From Chara braunii (taxonomy: Eukaryota > Streptophyta > Charophyceae > Charales > Characeae), in assembly GCA_003427395.1 (NCBI GenBank), contig BFEA01000665.1, positions 92,222-114,739 on the forward strand: a stretch of 22,518 bases of DNA, read 5' to 3'. The position numbers were made by a program, and so were the translations under genes. The notes beneath the pieces were generated by a model, which was not told where the DNA came from, did not search any database, and saw nothing but the letters and a program-made list of their open reading frames with translations. Within the stretch, counting starts at the first letter, position 1. Every line of letters begins with the position of its first letter. Shown here piece by piece: positions 1 through 9,313 of the stretch.

Positions 1-50
<50 letters not shown>
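1..50. repeat. (TA)n microsatellite
   Basis: Twenty-five uninterrupted TA units at the window edge, so the true length is unknown. The AT-rich sequence that follows, to about 206, has no recognisable gene. Confidence 0.95.
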
Positions 51-53
<3 letters not shown>

Positions 54-228
54 CACTCTCGCTCATGAATCTTTAAAATATTTTTTTGTAACTTTTTGGG
101 GGTCTTGTAAGCAATTCACTCGTTTGTCAAAGAGTGGCACGTTTAAAGGCATGGTATACCTTAAGAACGTTACCCATGAAACATTCAGGTGTAAAACATT
201 GTTTATAACTTTTTATGATTTTTTTTTT

Positions 229-484
229 TTTTCCTTTCTTCCATTTTTCTTCTTTTTTTATTATGTAAAGAGCAATTACCTTAAGATATCATTACCAACT
301 AGCTGACCTTAGGTAGTCCATAATTGTAGTATTTTACTAATTTATGTCAAGTGGAGTTCGAACTCAAGTCTTTATTTCAAAAGTTCAAGGATGTACCAAT
401 TGAGCCAAGTCAGTTCATACTAAAATATTATTCTTGTTTCTTTATTTGTATTTTTATTTTTATAAGGTGCAAAGTTATGGTGGA
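229..484 (-). mobile_element. tRNA-derived SINE, copy 1 (minus strand)
   Basis: On the minus strand a tRNA-like head carries a pol III box A (TTGGCTCAATTGG, plus-strand 396-408) and a box B (GAGTTCGAACTC, 354-365). A tRNA-unrelated body follows (about 279-340), then an A/purine-rich tail (about 229-275 on plus). The flanks carry a 22-bp direct repeat with one mismatch (207-228 and 485-506), interpreted as a target-site duplication. The head aligns closely with the element at 20493-20757, and both share the body motif CCTT(A/G)AGATATCAT, so they are one family. An A-rich segment also lies 5' of the tRNA-like head inside the direct repeats. The direct repeat is T-rich, which weakens it as evidence. 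Confidence 0.72.
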
Positions 485-506
485 AACTTTTTAAGATTTT
501 TTTTTT

Positions 507-851
507 ATATACTATTGTCATTGTACACAAATTAACACTCTTGAATAATTTCGGATTATGAATTAACTTATTTAGATTTGAAATTAGACAATTGGTCTAA
601 AAAATTATCGCATGTCAATAAATTTAATTTGAAATTGGCGAATTAAGAAAACTTAACTACAAACATTGTAAGACTAGTGGTCATTCGTTTTCCTATCTAT
701 CATGTTGTAGACCGGAACTTAGTAAAAAGATGGTTGATGGATTGATGCAAATGAACGGCGAGTATTATGAAATCGATTGTCATTTGTCGTTCCCCCCCCC
801 CCCCCCCTTGAATATAAAGACCTACATGTATGTTGATCTTGTATTTCCCAA
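507..851. other. AT-rich intergenic sequence, no gene seen
   Basis: Holds a 16-bp poly(C) run (792-807) and otherwise AT-rich unique-looking sequence. The short open frame on the minus strand (700-939) crosses the left end of the MITE and looks fortuitous. Confidence 0.6.
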
Positions 852-859
852 CGTTAGAT

Positions 860-1210
860 CTGTGTAGCATCGTGTTCGGGTTTGGTAACTGAACCCAAAC
901 GTTCGGGACCAAACGCGAACAAGTGTCGAAACTCTCCAAACGCGAATTTAAAAAAATAAAATAAAAAATAATAATATAAAAAAACTCTGAAAAAATATAT
1001 GTTATCTAAAATAATAATACAAACAACTTTTGAATTGGAGGTATGGTCAAATTCGTAACCAAAATCGAGTTAAAAATTAAAAAGTAATTTTTTTATTATT
1101 ATTATTATTTTTAATATATTCGGCCGAACACGTTCGCGGGCGTTCGGCCAAACACCCGAATATGTTCGGACGTTTGGAAAAGCTCCGAGGATGTTTGGTG
1201 TGCTACACAG
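860..1210. mobile_element. Non-autonomous hAT-like MITE with 8-bp TSD
   Basis: Perfect 10-bp terminal inverted repeats, CTGTGTAGCA at 860-869 and TGCTACACAG at 1201-1210. They are bounded by a perfect 8-bp direct repeat CGTTAGAT at 852-859 and 1211-1218. The element is 351 bp, encodes no transposase and has an AT-rich centre. Both subterminal regions (about 871-945 and 1119-1200) are dense in GTTCGG/CCGAAC and CCAAACG/CGTTTGG motifs in both orientations, like the transposase-binding subterminal repeats of hAT elements. Eight-bp TSDs are characteristic of hAT. The TIR start CTGTG fits the loose hAT terminal consensus at four of five positions. A P-element-like origin (also 8-bp TSD) is less likely. 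Confidence 0.85.
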
Positions 1211-1218
1211 CGTTAGAT

Positions 1219-2190
1219 AAACATTTTTTTTGGAAAAAAAAAGTAAAAAAAATCAATTTAGATAAAAAAACTTATATTAAAAAAAAAAAATCACACAAGC
1301 AATCAAACTACACTCACCACCTTAGAGTTTATTCAATTCATACTCCTTGTGTGTTGCCATTCTCAATTTAATCAAGCCAATCAACCATTTGACACATAGC
1401 CTCAATGCCCCGTTTTCATAGCGAATACCCTTACAAGAGTGTTTGGCGTGCTTTTTGCAAGTCGCATAGGATGCGGGCATGACGATGCAAGGATTGAGCG
1501 GTGTGTCAACTTCGTTTGAGTGCGCCAACAACCATGGCAGAAAACGAGGGTGGGTAAGGAGTGTGTGTGTGAGTGAGCGCATGATTGCTTCACGTAATAG
1601 ACGACTGAATAGTCACCGACCTTGGCGATTGATAGGCTAATCCATAGGTTTGCACCATGATGAGAGTTCGTTGATCTCGATTGATTAAGCTTGCCACGTG
1701 CATGGGGCACGCATGTGTTAGCGTCCGCTTCAACCAATGTCGTGAGATTATCCCATATCCGAGGGCTCAGTCTATGGTGATTCGGTAAACCATACTGAAC
1801 GGGTTCGAGTAAATGGATGCGACGAACATTTCGCAGAGACGTGATCGTGTAGGTTTGGCTCTTTATTTCATATTGTTTATTATTTTGGTTTAGGATTTTT
1901 GCTTCACTGTGCAATGGGACCAGACCTGATTTGCGGAGCCCACCGTAGGTAAACAAATTTTTTTTCACGTCAAATTGACGAGAGGCAATGCTTTTTTCAC
2001 TGCACGTCTAAAGGTGCGACTTCTAGATAGTGCCTCAACACAAAAGTTAGAGGTCCGTAGGCCTTGGGCCCGACGGTTCGCATTATAACGCCCGTCGCAC
2101 GACCTTAATTTGATTTTCGTGCGAGAGGTTGCAAGGGAAGGCATGCTGAAAAGTTCTTTTACGCGTGACCTTACCAGCCAAGATACTGGT
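1219..2190. other. Unrecognised region; 188-codon open frame on minus strand
   Basis: The longest open frame runs on the minus strand from 1968 to 1402 (188 codons). Its predicted protein has no domain, signal peptide or membrane segment I recognise, and two other minus frames overlap it. The (GTGT)n-like stretch near 1560-1575 gives it a short His/Ser/Thr-rich tract. I treat it as probably non-coding, with a small chance that it is an exon or a decayed gene. No repeat boundary or terminal inverted repeat was found. Confidence 0.3.
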
Positions 2191-2360
2191 CTGATAGCTA
2201 GCACATGAAGATGATACACAACAAGTCTGGGTTTGAATCTTGTAACATTTGCTTCCGTTTACTTTCTTATCCAGACACTTTCCGCTTCTACTGAGCGACG
2301 GGTTTAAATCTGGTGACAGGCGCTTGCTATTGAAACGCAGAATGAAGTTCGAATCCAGAC
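2190..2360 (+). other. Cluster of three pol III box B-like motifs
   Basis: Box B-like strings (consensus GGTTCGANNCC) occur at 2229-2239 (GGGTTTGAATC), 2300-2310 (GGGTTTAAATC) and 2346-2356 (AGTTCGAATCC). Only the first has a plausible box A-like string at a suitable distance (ATAGCTAGCAC, 2194-2204). This may be a decayed tRNA-derived SINE or nested SINE fragments. No A-rich tail or TSD was identified. Confidence 0.25.
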
Positions 2361-2549
2361 ACAATCAGATGACAAAAACAGGGCTATGCGGGCTAATCTA
2401 TAAACTAGAACCTACGACATCAGGTTTTGGAAACTTGCGTTCTACAAAGTTGAACAAAGAGTGTTTTTTTATATATTGATTCATTCAAATTTAATTATAT
2501 TTATATTGTGAACAAATATGAATAGGCTATATGAATATGTTACATATAC

Positions 2550-2625
2550 ATAATAAATAAATATAATAATAAATATAATAATAAATATAGTAATAAATAT
2601 AATATAATCTAATATAATCACTAAT
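2550..2625. repeat. AT-rich (AATAATAAATAT)-like simple repeat
   Basis: Irregular iterations of AATAATAAATAT and AATATAATA within an AT-rich tract. It lies immediately 5' of the U6-like pseudogene. Confidence 0.7.
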
Positions 2626-2649
2626 AGTCTCACGTTGGGACCGCGACGT

Positions 2650-2722
2650 GTCCTTCGAGACATCTGTTAAATTTAAAACGATACAAAGGACATTTACATG
2701 GCTTATTGCCCGAGATTGCCTC
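2650..2722 (+). pseudogene. U6: Decayed U6 snRNA-like sequence
   Basis: The order of U6 landmarks is kept: GTCCTTCGAGACATC for the 5' stem and its downstream segment, AACGATACA for the ACAGAGA-box side, then ATGGC, but with many substitutions. The ACAGAGA box reads ACAAAGG and the AGATTAGCATGGCCCC block is largely lost, so it cannot be functional. A USE-like string GTCTCACGTTG (plant USE: RTCCCACATCG) begins only about 25 bp upstream, with no correctly spaced TATA box, so it is not a working U6 promoter. No TSD or A-tail is evident. Confidence 0.55.
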
Positions 2723-3840
2723 AGACCGACTTCGAATGAACATGCACGGAGAGGTTGGCTCGGTGCATTAGCAAAGGCGGCCCGGTTAAGGCAGAGAGCA
2801 AAGGTTTTCGTGGCTCATTTTTTCCCACTTTTTTTGGTTGTAACCTTGTCGGGGAGCGCTAGTTAAACTGAATTGTGCTAGCTTCGAGATGAATGAGAAG
2901 ACGAAGTGGAAAGGTGGACGGCGAGAACGGAGAAGAAGCGGGTGGAAAATGGGGTGAAGAGAAGGGAGTTTACCCGTTCTTGGGTGAAATCGGGTGCGGT
3001 GAAAAATGCTCTGTTTTTTTTTTTCCCCTAGTGAATCAGATGGTAACGTTGGTTTGGGAATTGGGGTCGAGATTGAGGAGCCAGAGGGGAAAGAGAGTGC
3101 GCGGAGGAGATGAGGAGAGGAAGAACAAAAGGAAAAATGAGGGTAACTCACTCGTTTCTCCGCGGAATCGAGCGAGTGAAGATTCCAAACGGGGGTTTCT
3201 CGGCATTGCAAGCGTATCTGTGAAGTCAGAATCGGGTTTAGTACAACCATTTGGGCGATGGATGGGTTAGGGCTACACTATGTGAAGGCGATAGTTGAAA
3301 AATGATGAAAAAAAAAAAAAAAAAAAAGTGGTTGAGGGATAGGGTGATCGTGACAAAGAGGCGAGAGGACGTTGGTCAACGGGTCGCGTGTTCCCTTCCA
3401 CGTCACCTGGTGTATGAGCCTGGCGTTTCGTAAAATTTGCCTCCCATGGTCCCTCCCTGTGAGTCTGTGGAATCTGTGACTGTGTAGAGTAGGCTAATAT
3501 ACAAATTTCCCTGTTCTTTTGGTGACGGATTATGCAGCGAATATTGCAAATAAAGAGGTTGATAATTGTTTGGATAATGATAATCGGCATCTGCACATTG
3601 CAGGGGGGTTGGTTGAGATTGAGATCAAAATTTGTGTTCCCAGACCAGCAGATGTCATTCATGATATTAGAATAGCAGTTCAATGATAGTAGGTGCCTAC
3701 ACGCTGTAGGGGGGGTTGGTTAGGATTGACCGGTGGGCCCCTTCATGATGTGCATAAAACAATTGTGATTTAACATTTGCATGAGATAGGTGGATGAGTT
3801 GGGAGTTTTTGGATTGGAGGGGTCTGGAGGCTCCTTCTTT
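2723..3840. other. Unrecognised region, partly purine-rich
   Basis: About 2888-3180 is strongly purine-rich on the plus strand and is therefore open in several frames; none shows a domain. A run of 21 A lies at 3308-3328 with no recognised retroposon upstream. The motif GGGGGGTTGGTTGAGATTGA at about 3603-3622 is partly repeated at about 3709-3728. I see no convincing gene here. Confidence 0.5.
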
Positions 3841-3860
3841 GTAGGTTTATTGACAGGTTA

Positions 3861-4113
3861 GCCGCCAGCGTGCAGTCTGATGAGCAGTTAATCCCCTCGT
3901 TTGACGGGAATCAATGTTGCCCGTCAACTACAATTCATAACTTGCTCTGTTTTCTGTAACTGGGATGTTGGACCTGGTTTCCAGCTGGTGCAGCTCCCCA
4001 CCAATAGATCGGAGCCATCTATAAAAGGGTGCCTATTATTGGAGAGTGCTCTTATCAACTCCAATAATAGGCATCTCGTCGATATTTACTTCGGAAAAAA
4101 AAAAAAAAAAAAA
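3861..4113 (+). mobile_element. Poly(A)-ended retroposon with LINE 3'-UTR hairpins, copy 1
   Basis: It ends in 19 A (4095-4113). Three successive hairpins can be drawn. Hairpin a has TTGACGGG (3901-3908) and CCCGTCAA (3920-3927) around loop AATCAATGTTG. The core begins GGGATGTTGG at 3962 and includes GCTCC (3993-3997) paired with GGAGC (4011-4015) around CCACCAATAGATC. Hairpin b has a perfect 15-bp stem (4030-4044 with 4059-4073) around a loop containing TGCTCTTATCA. The same order occurs at 9641-9814 and 13143-13378. The 5' boundary is uncertain and no TSD was found. It is either a severely 5'-truncated LINE copy or a SINE with a LINE-derived 3' end. Confidence 0.7.
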
Positions 4114-4984
4114 GTGACACGGAAAACAAAGAATGGAGGAAAGGTGTTGGGAAAAACTAACGAAGGAGGAACACTGACAAGAGAGAATGAGCAGGAAACG
4201 GGATTGAATGAAACGGAACGGTAAGAGAGAGAGGAGGGGAGGACTGCTTACCTGGCGCATGTACCTTCTCATCTTCTAGTGGAATATTCATTTTCATATT
4301 GCACAATCGTGCTGACTCGTGATCTCGACCTTGCTTGATCATCGGGGTCCTAATAGTGGTCATGCTGCTGCCCTTGCTCGTCGTCGGGGTTCTGTTGCTC
4401 GTCTACATGACCGTCATTTTCGTTCGAAGCGGTGGTGTTCATTGGGGAGAAGGTTAACGGAGACCCTAATTTTCAGACCACTTGCCATGCCATTTATATG
4501 AAAACCAAAGGGTCATTTTAATCAAACTTGCCACCAATTCGTAGAGTGGAGACCATACTAACTAACTGCAAAAAAAAAATAATAATAATAAATAAATAAC
4601 ATCAAGGCAAAAGTGCATTTTCATGAAATTTTGCCAACATCTCAATTTATGGATGAAAACTTTGGTTAAATATTTGGTTTATATGGTTGACTGAATCATT
4701 GCCTAGTCTTCCTCTCCTGCCACACATGCTTACATTGCATTTTTGCTCGCCTTTTTTATCATATTTGCTTTAGTAGGCTAGTCTATTAGTGCTCGCCTTA
4801 TGCTTGAGTTATACGGAGGTAGTTGTTATTCTTTTATCTTTGCCCTTATTTTTTATGAATGTTTGCTTTAGTCAGGTTTTGATTTACTTATAAGTTGAGT
4901 AGAAATCTTGGGAGCTTCTTGGGAGCTTCATTCTCTAGGGAGGATACTACTGAAATTTCTACTAAATCTCCAGGGTTAATCAAA
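4114..4984. other. Intergenic sequence; one short hydrophobic frame
   Basis: Mostly unrecognised, AT-rich from about 4560. The plus frame 4332-4457 encodes about 41 residues, nearly all Leu, Val and Ile in its first two thirds. It contains a 24-bp internal duplication: 4337-4360, around ATCATCGGGGT, resembles a downstream stretch around GTCGTCGGGGT. It is preceded in frame by a stop at 4318. It could be a membrane-segment exon remnant or a fortuitous frame. Confidence 0.35.
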
Positions 4985-4989
4985 AACTT

Positions 4990-5979
4990 GGGAGTTTGTG
5001 GGGTGCCACATAAGGCATTCAGAGCGCACGCTCCGAAACCCGGAAGTGCGGGGGTGGCCATTTGGATTCCCCCGGAATCCCGCGCAGATCCAGTACACTG
5101 GGTGGTGGACCAGGAGGGTGGCAGATGAGTGCAGCTCTAATTACGTTGGAAGTAGAACTACTCTGCATCTTGTGCGTCTATGCCCCAAATACGGTAAGGG
5201 AGAGTTTTGAAAGCTTGAAGACACAAATCCCTGACGAAGTCCCGGTTATTGTGGTTGGCGACTGTAATGCAGCCCCAGATAGAAGGATGGACAAATGGAA
5301 GATACCCTCCCGCATCCCGTCATATGTGGAGGAGGATGAGTGGAGGATCAGGGACTTCTGCCTCTCATTAAATCTCTTTGATTCCTTCCGCAGGCTTAAC
5401 CCCGACACTTGTTTCTATTCATGCCTAAGGAAAGTTGGGACAGAATGTCAGTCCAGGTCCAGAATTGACTTGATCTTAATTCCTGAAGACATGGGGAGCT
5501 CGCTGCTTTTAGCAGGGATCCTACCAGCAAGCCCACACCCGGGACTTGAGCACAAAATATGCACGATAATTATGTCATTCCGCAAGAAGGCTGATAAAGG
5601 GTCTGACTTTTATAAACTTAATATATCCATCCTGCAACATAAATCTTTCCAAGACTACATTAGAGACTGTTGGGCGTTCTGGCGTATACAAAAACAACAC
5701 TTTCAGCAGGAGACAGACTGGTTTAACAGTGGACTGTTTTACCTTGGTAAAAAATGCAAAGAGTATTCCAAGTTTCTGGCAACCTGTAGAAATCAACAGG
5801 AAATGGAAATACACCACCAATATCATCAACTTGAACAGCAAAACCCTTTGAATGACCCACACATACTATCGCACACACACACACACACACACATGACTCA
5901 CAACTGCAGTCTCTGCAACAAAAACTTTAGGACTTTGCAACGCAACGTTGGGAAGGGATACGTATTAGGGGGCAGTTGA
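4990..5979 (+). pseudogene. LINE APE endonuclease domain, frameshifted
   Basis: Reading starts in frame 2 (GSAGVAIWIPPE near 5040-5080) and switches to frame 1 at about 5120, within DQEGGR/WxMSAAL, implying a small indel. Frame 1 continues with CVYAPN, GDCN (5257-5268, usually GDFN), SRID (5458-5469) and GLEH (about 5542-5553). GLEH stands where active enzymes have SDH, so the catalytic Asp of the last motif is replaced. Family knowledge: this domain nicks target DNA to prime reverse transcription. The N-terminal motifs are missing. Frame 1 ends with TGA at 5977. The true LINE reading moves to frame 0 after the (CA)n tract at 5872-5893. Confidence 0.85.
5872..5893. repeat. (CA)n microsatellite inside the LINE coding region
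   Basis: Eleven CA units. In frame 1 they encode a His-Thr repeat. The recognisable LINE sequence downstream (DKKFFSMARARSRRS at about 6006-6050) lies in frame 0, so CA-length change is a likely cause of the frameshift. Confidence 0.9.
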
Positions 5980-6435
5980 CCCATCACCAGACTGAAGGGT
6001 CAATGGACAAGAAGTTTTTTAGTATGGCCCGAGCGCGTTCCCGAAGATCAATCATAGAGGCACTATACAATCCGCAGTCAACTAGCAGGGAGGTAGCAAC
6101 CTCCGGCCCAATGCATCAAAATTGCGAGAACCTTTTTTAAAGACCTGTTCACCTCAAGGTGTGCTCAGCAGGAGGGGGCTACCAGAGAGGAGGAGATCGC
6201 AGACTTCCTTAAACCATTTACGAAAACCTTGACCGGTACGCAGAGGGACCAACTTGACCGACTGCTATCACAGGCGGAAATCTGGACGACGTTAATGCAA
6301 ATGGACGAGGAAAAAAAACTGGGGGTGGATGAGCTCCTAAGAGAATTATGGGAAATGTTATGGAACGAAATGACCCCGGATCTCATGGGATTCGATCATC
6401 AGGTGTGGAATCTGGCTGCATGGGCGAGTTGGTAG
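5900..6435 (+). pseudogene. LINE linker between endonuclease and RT
   Basis: Frame 0 carries the conserved DKKFF motif (6006-6020; L1 elements usually have TKFF) followed by an Arg-rich stretch and LINE-like sequence to a stop near 6142. Frame 1 then takes over with FFKDLFTS (from about 6133), a FLKPF motif, and EIWTTLMQMDEEKKLGVDEL (about 6280-6339). That last motif is the degenerate equivalent of the EIxxAIxxMxxxKSPGxDG entry to the RT domain; the PG is lost. The frame ends with TAG at 6433. Confidence 0.75.
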
Positions 6436-6439
6436 GGCA

Positions 6440-7500
6440 AGACGTTCTCACCCTGTTGCACAAAAAAGGTGATAGGATGTACATAAAAAAACTACCGACC
6501 GATAACCCTACTCACAGTTGTCTATAAAATGTTAGCGAAAGCATTGGGAAACCGTCTGATTCTGGTCTTAGAGGATCTCATTCACCCGATGCAGACGGAG
6601 TTTGTCAAAGACCGTCGGATCCACGACAATATTCTGTAGGTTAATGAACTTCATAAATTGACCAGACAAGATAAACAAAATGCAGCTTTGGTCTTTATTT
6701 ATTTTGAAAAAGCATATGATCTCGTGGACTGACTTTTCCTAAATAAATGCATGGAGAAAATGAATATTGGTCCGTCTTTTCACCGTTGAATCCATATTTT
6801 ACACCACAACACCACCACAACCGTTCAGATAAACGGTCTTCTGGCATCGGTGATCTCGTTGTAGCTGCTGGTCCGCTAAGGAGACTCTTTGGCCTCCTTC
6901 CTCTTCATCATTGTGATGGAGGCATTGACAGTGAATCTCCGAGCTAACAAAGATCTAACTAAACTGCAGATCTCTGATATCCTGGAAGAGGCAATCCCCG
7001 TCTGCTCAATGTTTGCAAATGATTGGACCATCATGGTCGATGCCACCTCTGAGAATATGGAAGAAATTAGGCAACTGTTGGAGAGATTCACGGCGGTTTC
7101 AGACATGTCTGTTAACTGGGGAAACAAATCTCTGGGGTGGTGGATCCACCACCAAGGGGCGCACCCCCCGGATATGCCACGGGTAAAATGGCTACCAAAA
7201 GAGATCCCGGTCAGAGTCTTGGGAATCATGTTGACAACACTTGGAAGGCCAGCATTGAACTATGACTGGATCCTTAAACCGACACTACATAATTTAATGC
7301 AATGGAATGACAAACACACGTCTGTAATAGGCAGGGCACGCGCAATTAACAACACGGTATTGGCGGCTCTCTGGTACAAATGTGCAGTCTGGACTCTCAC
7401 CAAAGCAGTTAAATCCCTTAAAAGACAAATATTCGCCCTGTTGTGGAGAGGTAACAGTGAGCTGCCGAATGCATTTGTAGGGTGGCTTGGTCGTCGGTAA
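6440..7500 (+). pseudogene. LINE reverse transcriptase domain, catalytically dead
   Basis: Frame 0 gives LLHKKGD, then frame 1 from about 6490 gives NYRPITLL, VVYKMLAKALGNRL, QTEFVKDRRIHDNIL, FEKAYDLVD (motif A, usually FDKAYDRVxW), INGLLAS, VRxGDSLASFLFIIVMEAL (motif B) and CSMFANDW (motif C). The F/YADD box reads FAND (7015-7023 for AND), so the first metal-binding Asp is Asn. In-frame stops lie at 6637 (TAG), 6730 (TGA), 6862 (TAG) and 6877 (TAA). The 6730 stop falls where a Trp codon is expected and the 6877 stop where Gln is expected. The post-RT thumb region continues to 7500. Confidence 0.9.
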
Positions 7501-8530
7501 TCCAGCCTAAAGACAAAAGGGACTTGGGAATCTTAGACCCTGACATCCAGGTTACGACACCGTTGATACAATGGGTGATGAGAATGCTATTCACACCAGA
7601 TCTTCCATGACTCTCCTTTGCCCTGGAACAGATTGTCGGGCTAGCCCCTCCGACGTCACAGGGGGTGCACCCATGGATTTGGTTGGAGGATCGCTACCGG
7701 TCCATACCACGAGGCTCTCAGACCATCAAGAACTCGGGCCGGGATGAAGCAAGAAGAGATCTGTCCAAGGATGATTTCTGGCCCCAGATTCTTAAAGTCT
7801 GGCGTCAGCTGCCGTTGCCAAACAAAACCCCGCCAACCACATGGGAAGAGGTGATGCGACAACCCCTCTTTGGCAATAGGAACATCACCGATAGAAATGG
7901 GAGGGTGTATCGCAGCTCGGATCCCCCATGGAGTAGCTGGGTCAGGAAGGGTATAATCAGAATCAATGACATATGGAACCCAGAGAACAAAAAGTGGAAA
8001 ACAACGCTGCAATTGAGAGTCCCCTTGAGGTACTGTCACGATGTTGAGGGGAACCTGGACGAATTCATTTTTGCGGTTCCCCTCAACTGGGTACGCACTC
8101 TGCGTAAGGGACCGTGATTGGTAGAAGGGGACTGGGTAGTGATCCCAAGAGACACTCAGAGTGTGGGCAGCATGGTGGAGGTACGGGTCGAGGAATCCTT
8201 AGTCAGCCTCCTCCACAAGGGGAAGGACAATGTCCTCTCTAATACGCCCCCGAGGCCGTGAGGTGGTGTACTAGCGTAGAGGTGTACAAAATCCAGGTGA
8301 TGAGGCAGAATGATCTACGGGTTGCTTTTCAACCAGAGACCCCTCTGGAAGAGCTCCCCTTCGACCCGGAGGAGTGGCGCTGGAGGCTTGCACGCAGGAT
8401 GCCGGCCACTTCAGATAAACAGTTGTTTAGCCTAACTGTAAAGGACACATATCGGCTGTTGCGACGAAAAGTGAACTTGAGAGAGATAGTGAGGGCCCGC
8501 TGGCAAAGCTCATCTGAATGTAGGGAATGA
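7479..8530 (+). pseudogene. LINE post-RT region (between RT and zf-RVT)
   Basis: Frame 0 from 7479 reads VAWSSVIQPKDKRDLGILDP, the conserved plant-LINE motif (usually WxxVCxPKxxGGLGIxxL). It continues with a stop at 7608 (CCA TGA), then PPTTWEEVMRQPLFGN (about 7830-7880) and IRINDIW...WKTTLQLR to a TGA at 8115. Frame 2 continues from about 8258 with LARRMPATSDKQLFSLTVKDTYRLLRRK, the usual approach to zf-RVT (FSVKSAYxxL), ending at 8528. The PLF...W..W...I..IW block has a clear counterpart in the second LINE at 16951-17130. Confidence 0.75.
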
Positions 8531-9313
8531 CTCTCTTTGCCCCATCAGATGGTTTTCAACCATGAGATCCAAACCAGCGAAGTTTGCCTCACTACAATGG
8601 CAGATAGAACATCGATGTCTCCCCACTGACCGGTGGACCGCTTGGTGCTGCCATGGTGCAAATTCTATCACACTGCCTTCCCCTCTCGAAAGATCCCGGA
8701 AACTATCGAACATATCTTCCTACAGTGCCCAGGAGCGGTGCTAACATGGCAATGGTGGGATAGGATATGAAATCGTTTGGAAACCGGATCCACCTGGCCA
8801 TGGGATTGGAGAGCGCTGCTCTGTGAGGCATGGACCTCCCCCACGGACAGGGACTTCGAGAACAATATGTTTAAAATAGGCAGGAGAGCCATCATCTGGA
8901 CACTCTGGAGAAAACGCTGTATACACTCCATTGAAGGGGTTCCAGTAGAAGGGGAAGAGGTGACAAAAATTATGAGACAGTTCATTAATCAAGAACTCCG
9001 CACCCTGTGGCAGAAAGTCAAAAGTCAATTAGATTTGCATCACCTAAGAAAAGACATTAAACAAGCAATAAACCAATTCTCAGGGGACTGGCTGGGAAGC
9101 GAACAAGGGGGCTGGATCGCACACATCCGATGGGAGGGGGGACAAACGCAGGGGCTGGAACGGGATGATTTCAAAAGAGACTACTGCATCTGCCTTAAGG
9201 AGTGGACCAAGGTGGACCAAGGGGTCCCGCTGCGCCCACCCACAGACTTCCCCGAGCCCTTCCCGCCTCATCAGCTGGCAATGGTGGACATGCAATGGTA
9301 CGGAGCAGCGTAA
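8531..9313 (+). pseudogene. LINE zf-RVT-like segment and C-terminal domain
   Basis: Frame 0 (about 8562-8690) gives KFASLQWQIEHRCLPT and WCCHGANSITLP. After a frameshift, frame 2 gives PETIEHIFLQCPGAVLTWQWW (from about 8696). The CCH...C...EHxxxxC arrangement with the ETxxHxFxxC signature is that of zf-RVT. A TGA at 8768 interrupts, then frame 2 stays open through RRAIIWTLWRKRC (about 8887) to a natural-looking stop at 9311-9313. The final 178 codons are the longest clean stretch of the C-terminus. The role in L1 elements is RNA binding; that is family knowledge, not shown here. Confidence 0.8.

Noticed and set aside
2786-3270. Opposing 125- and 154-codon frames in the purine-rich tract
   Set aside because: Strand-asymmetric composition gives both; no recognisable motif or homologous family.
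5862-5979. C2H2 zinc-finger-like string (CSLCNKNF) after the His-Thr run
   Set aside because: This is the wrong frame of the LINE after (CA)n length change. The true LINE sequence (DKKFF) continues in frame 0 and no complete finger follows.
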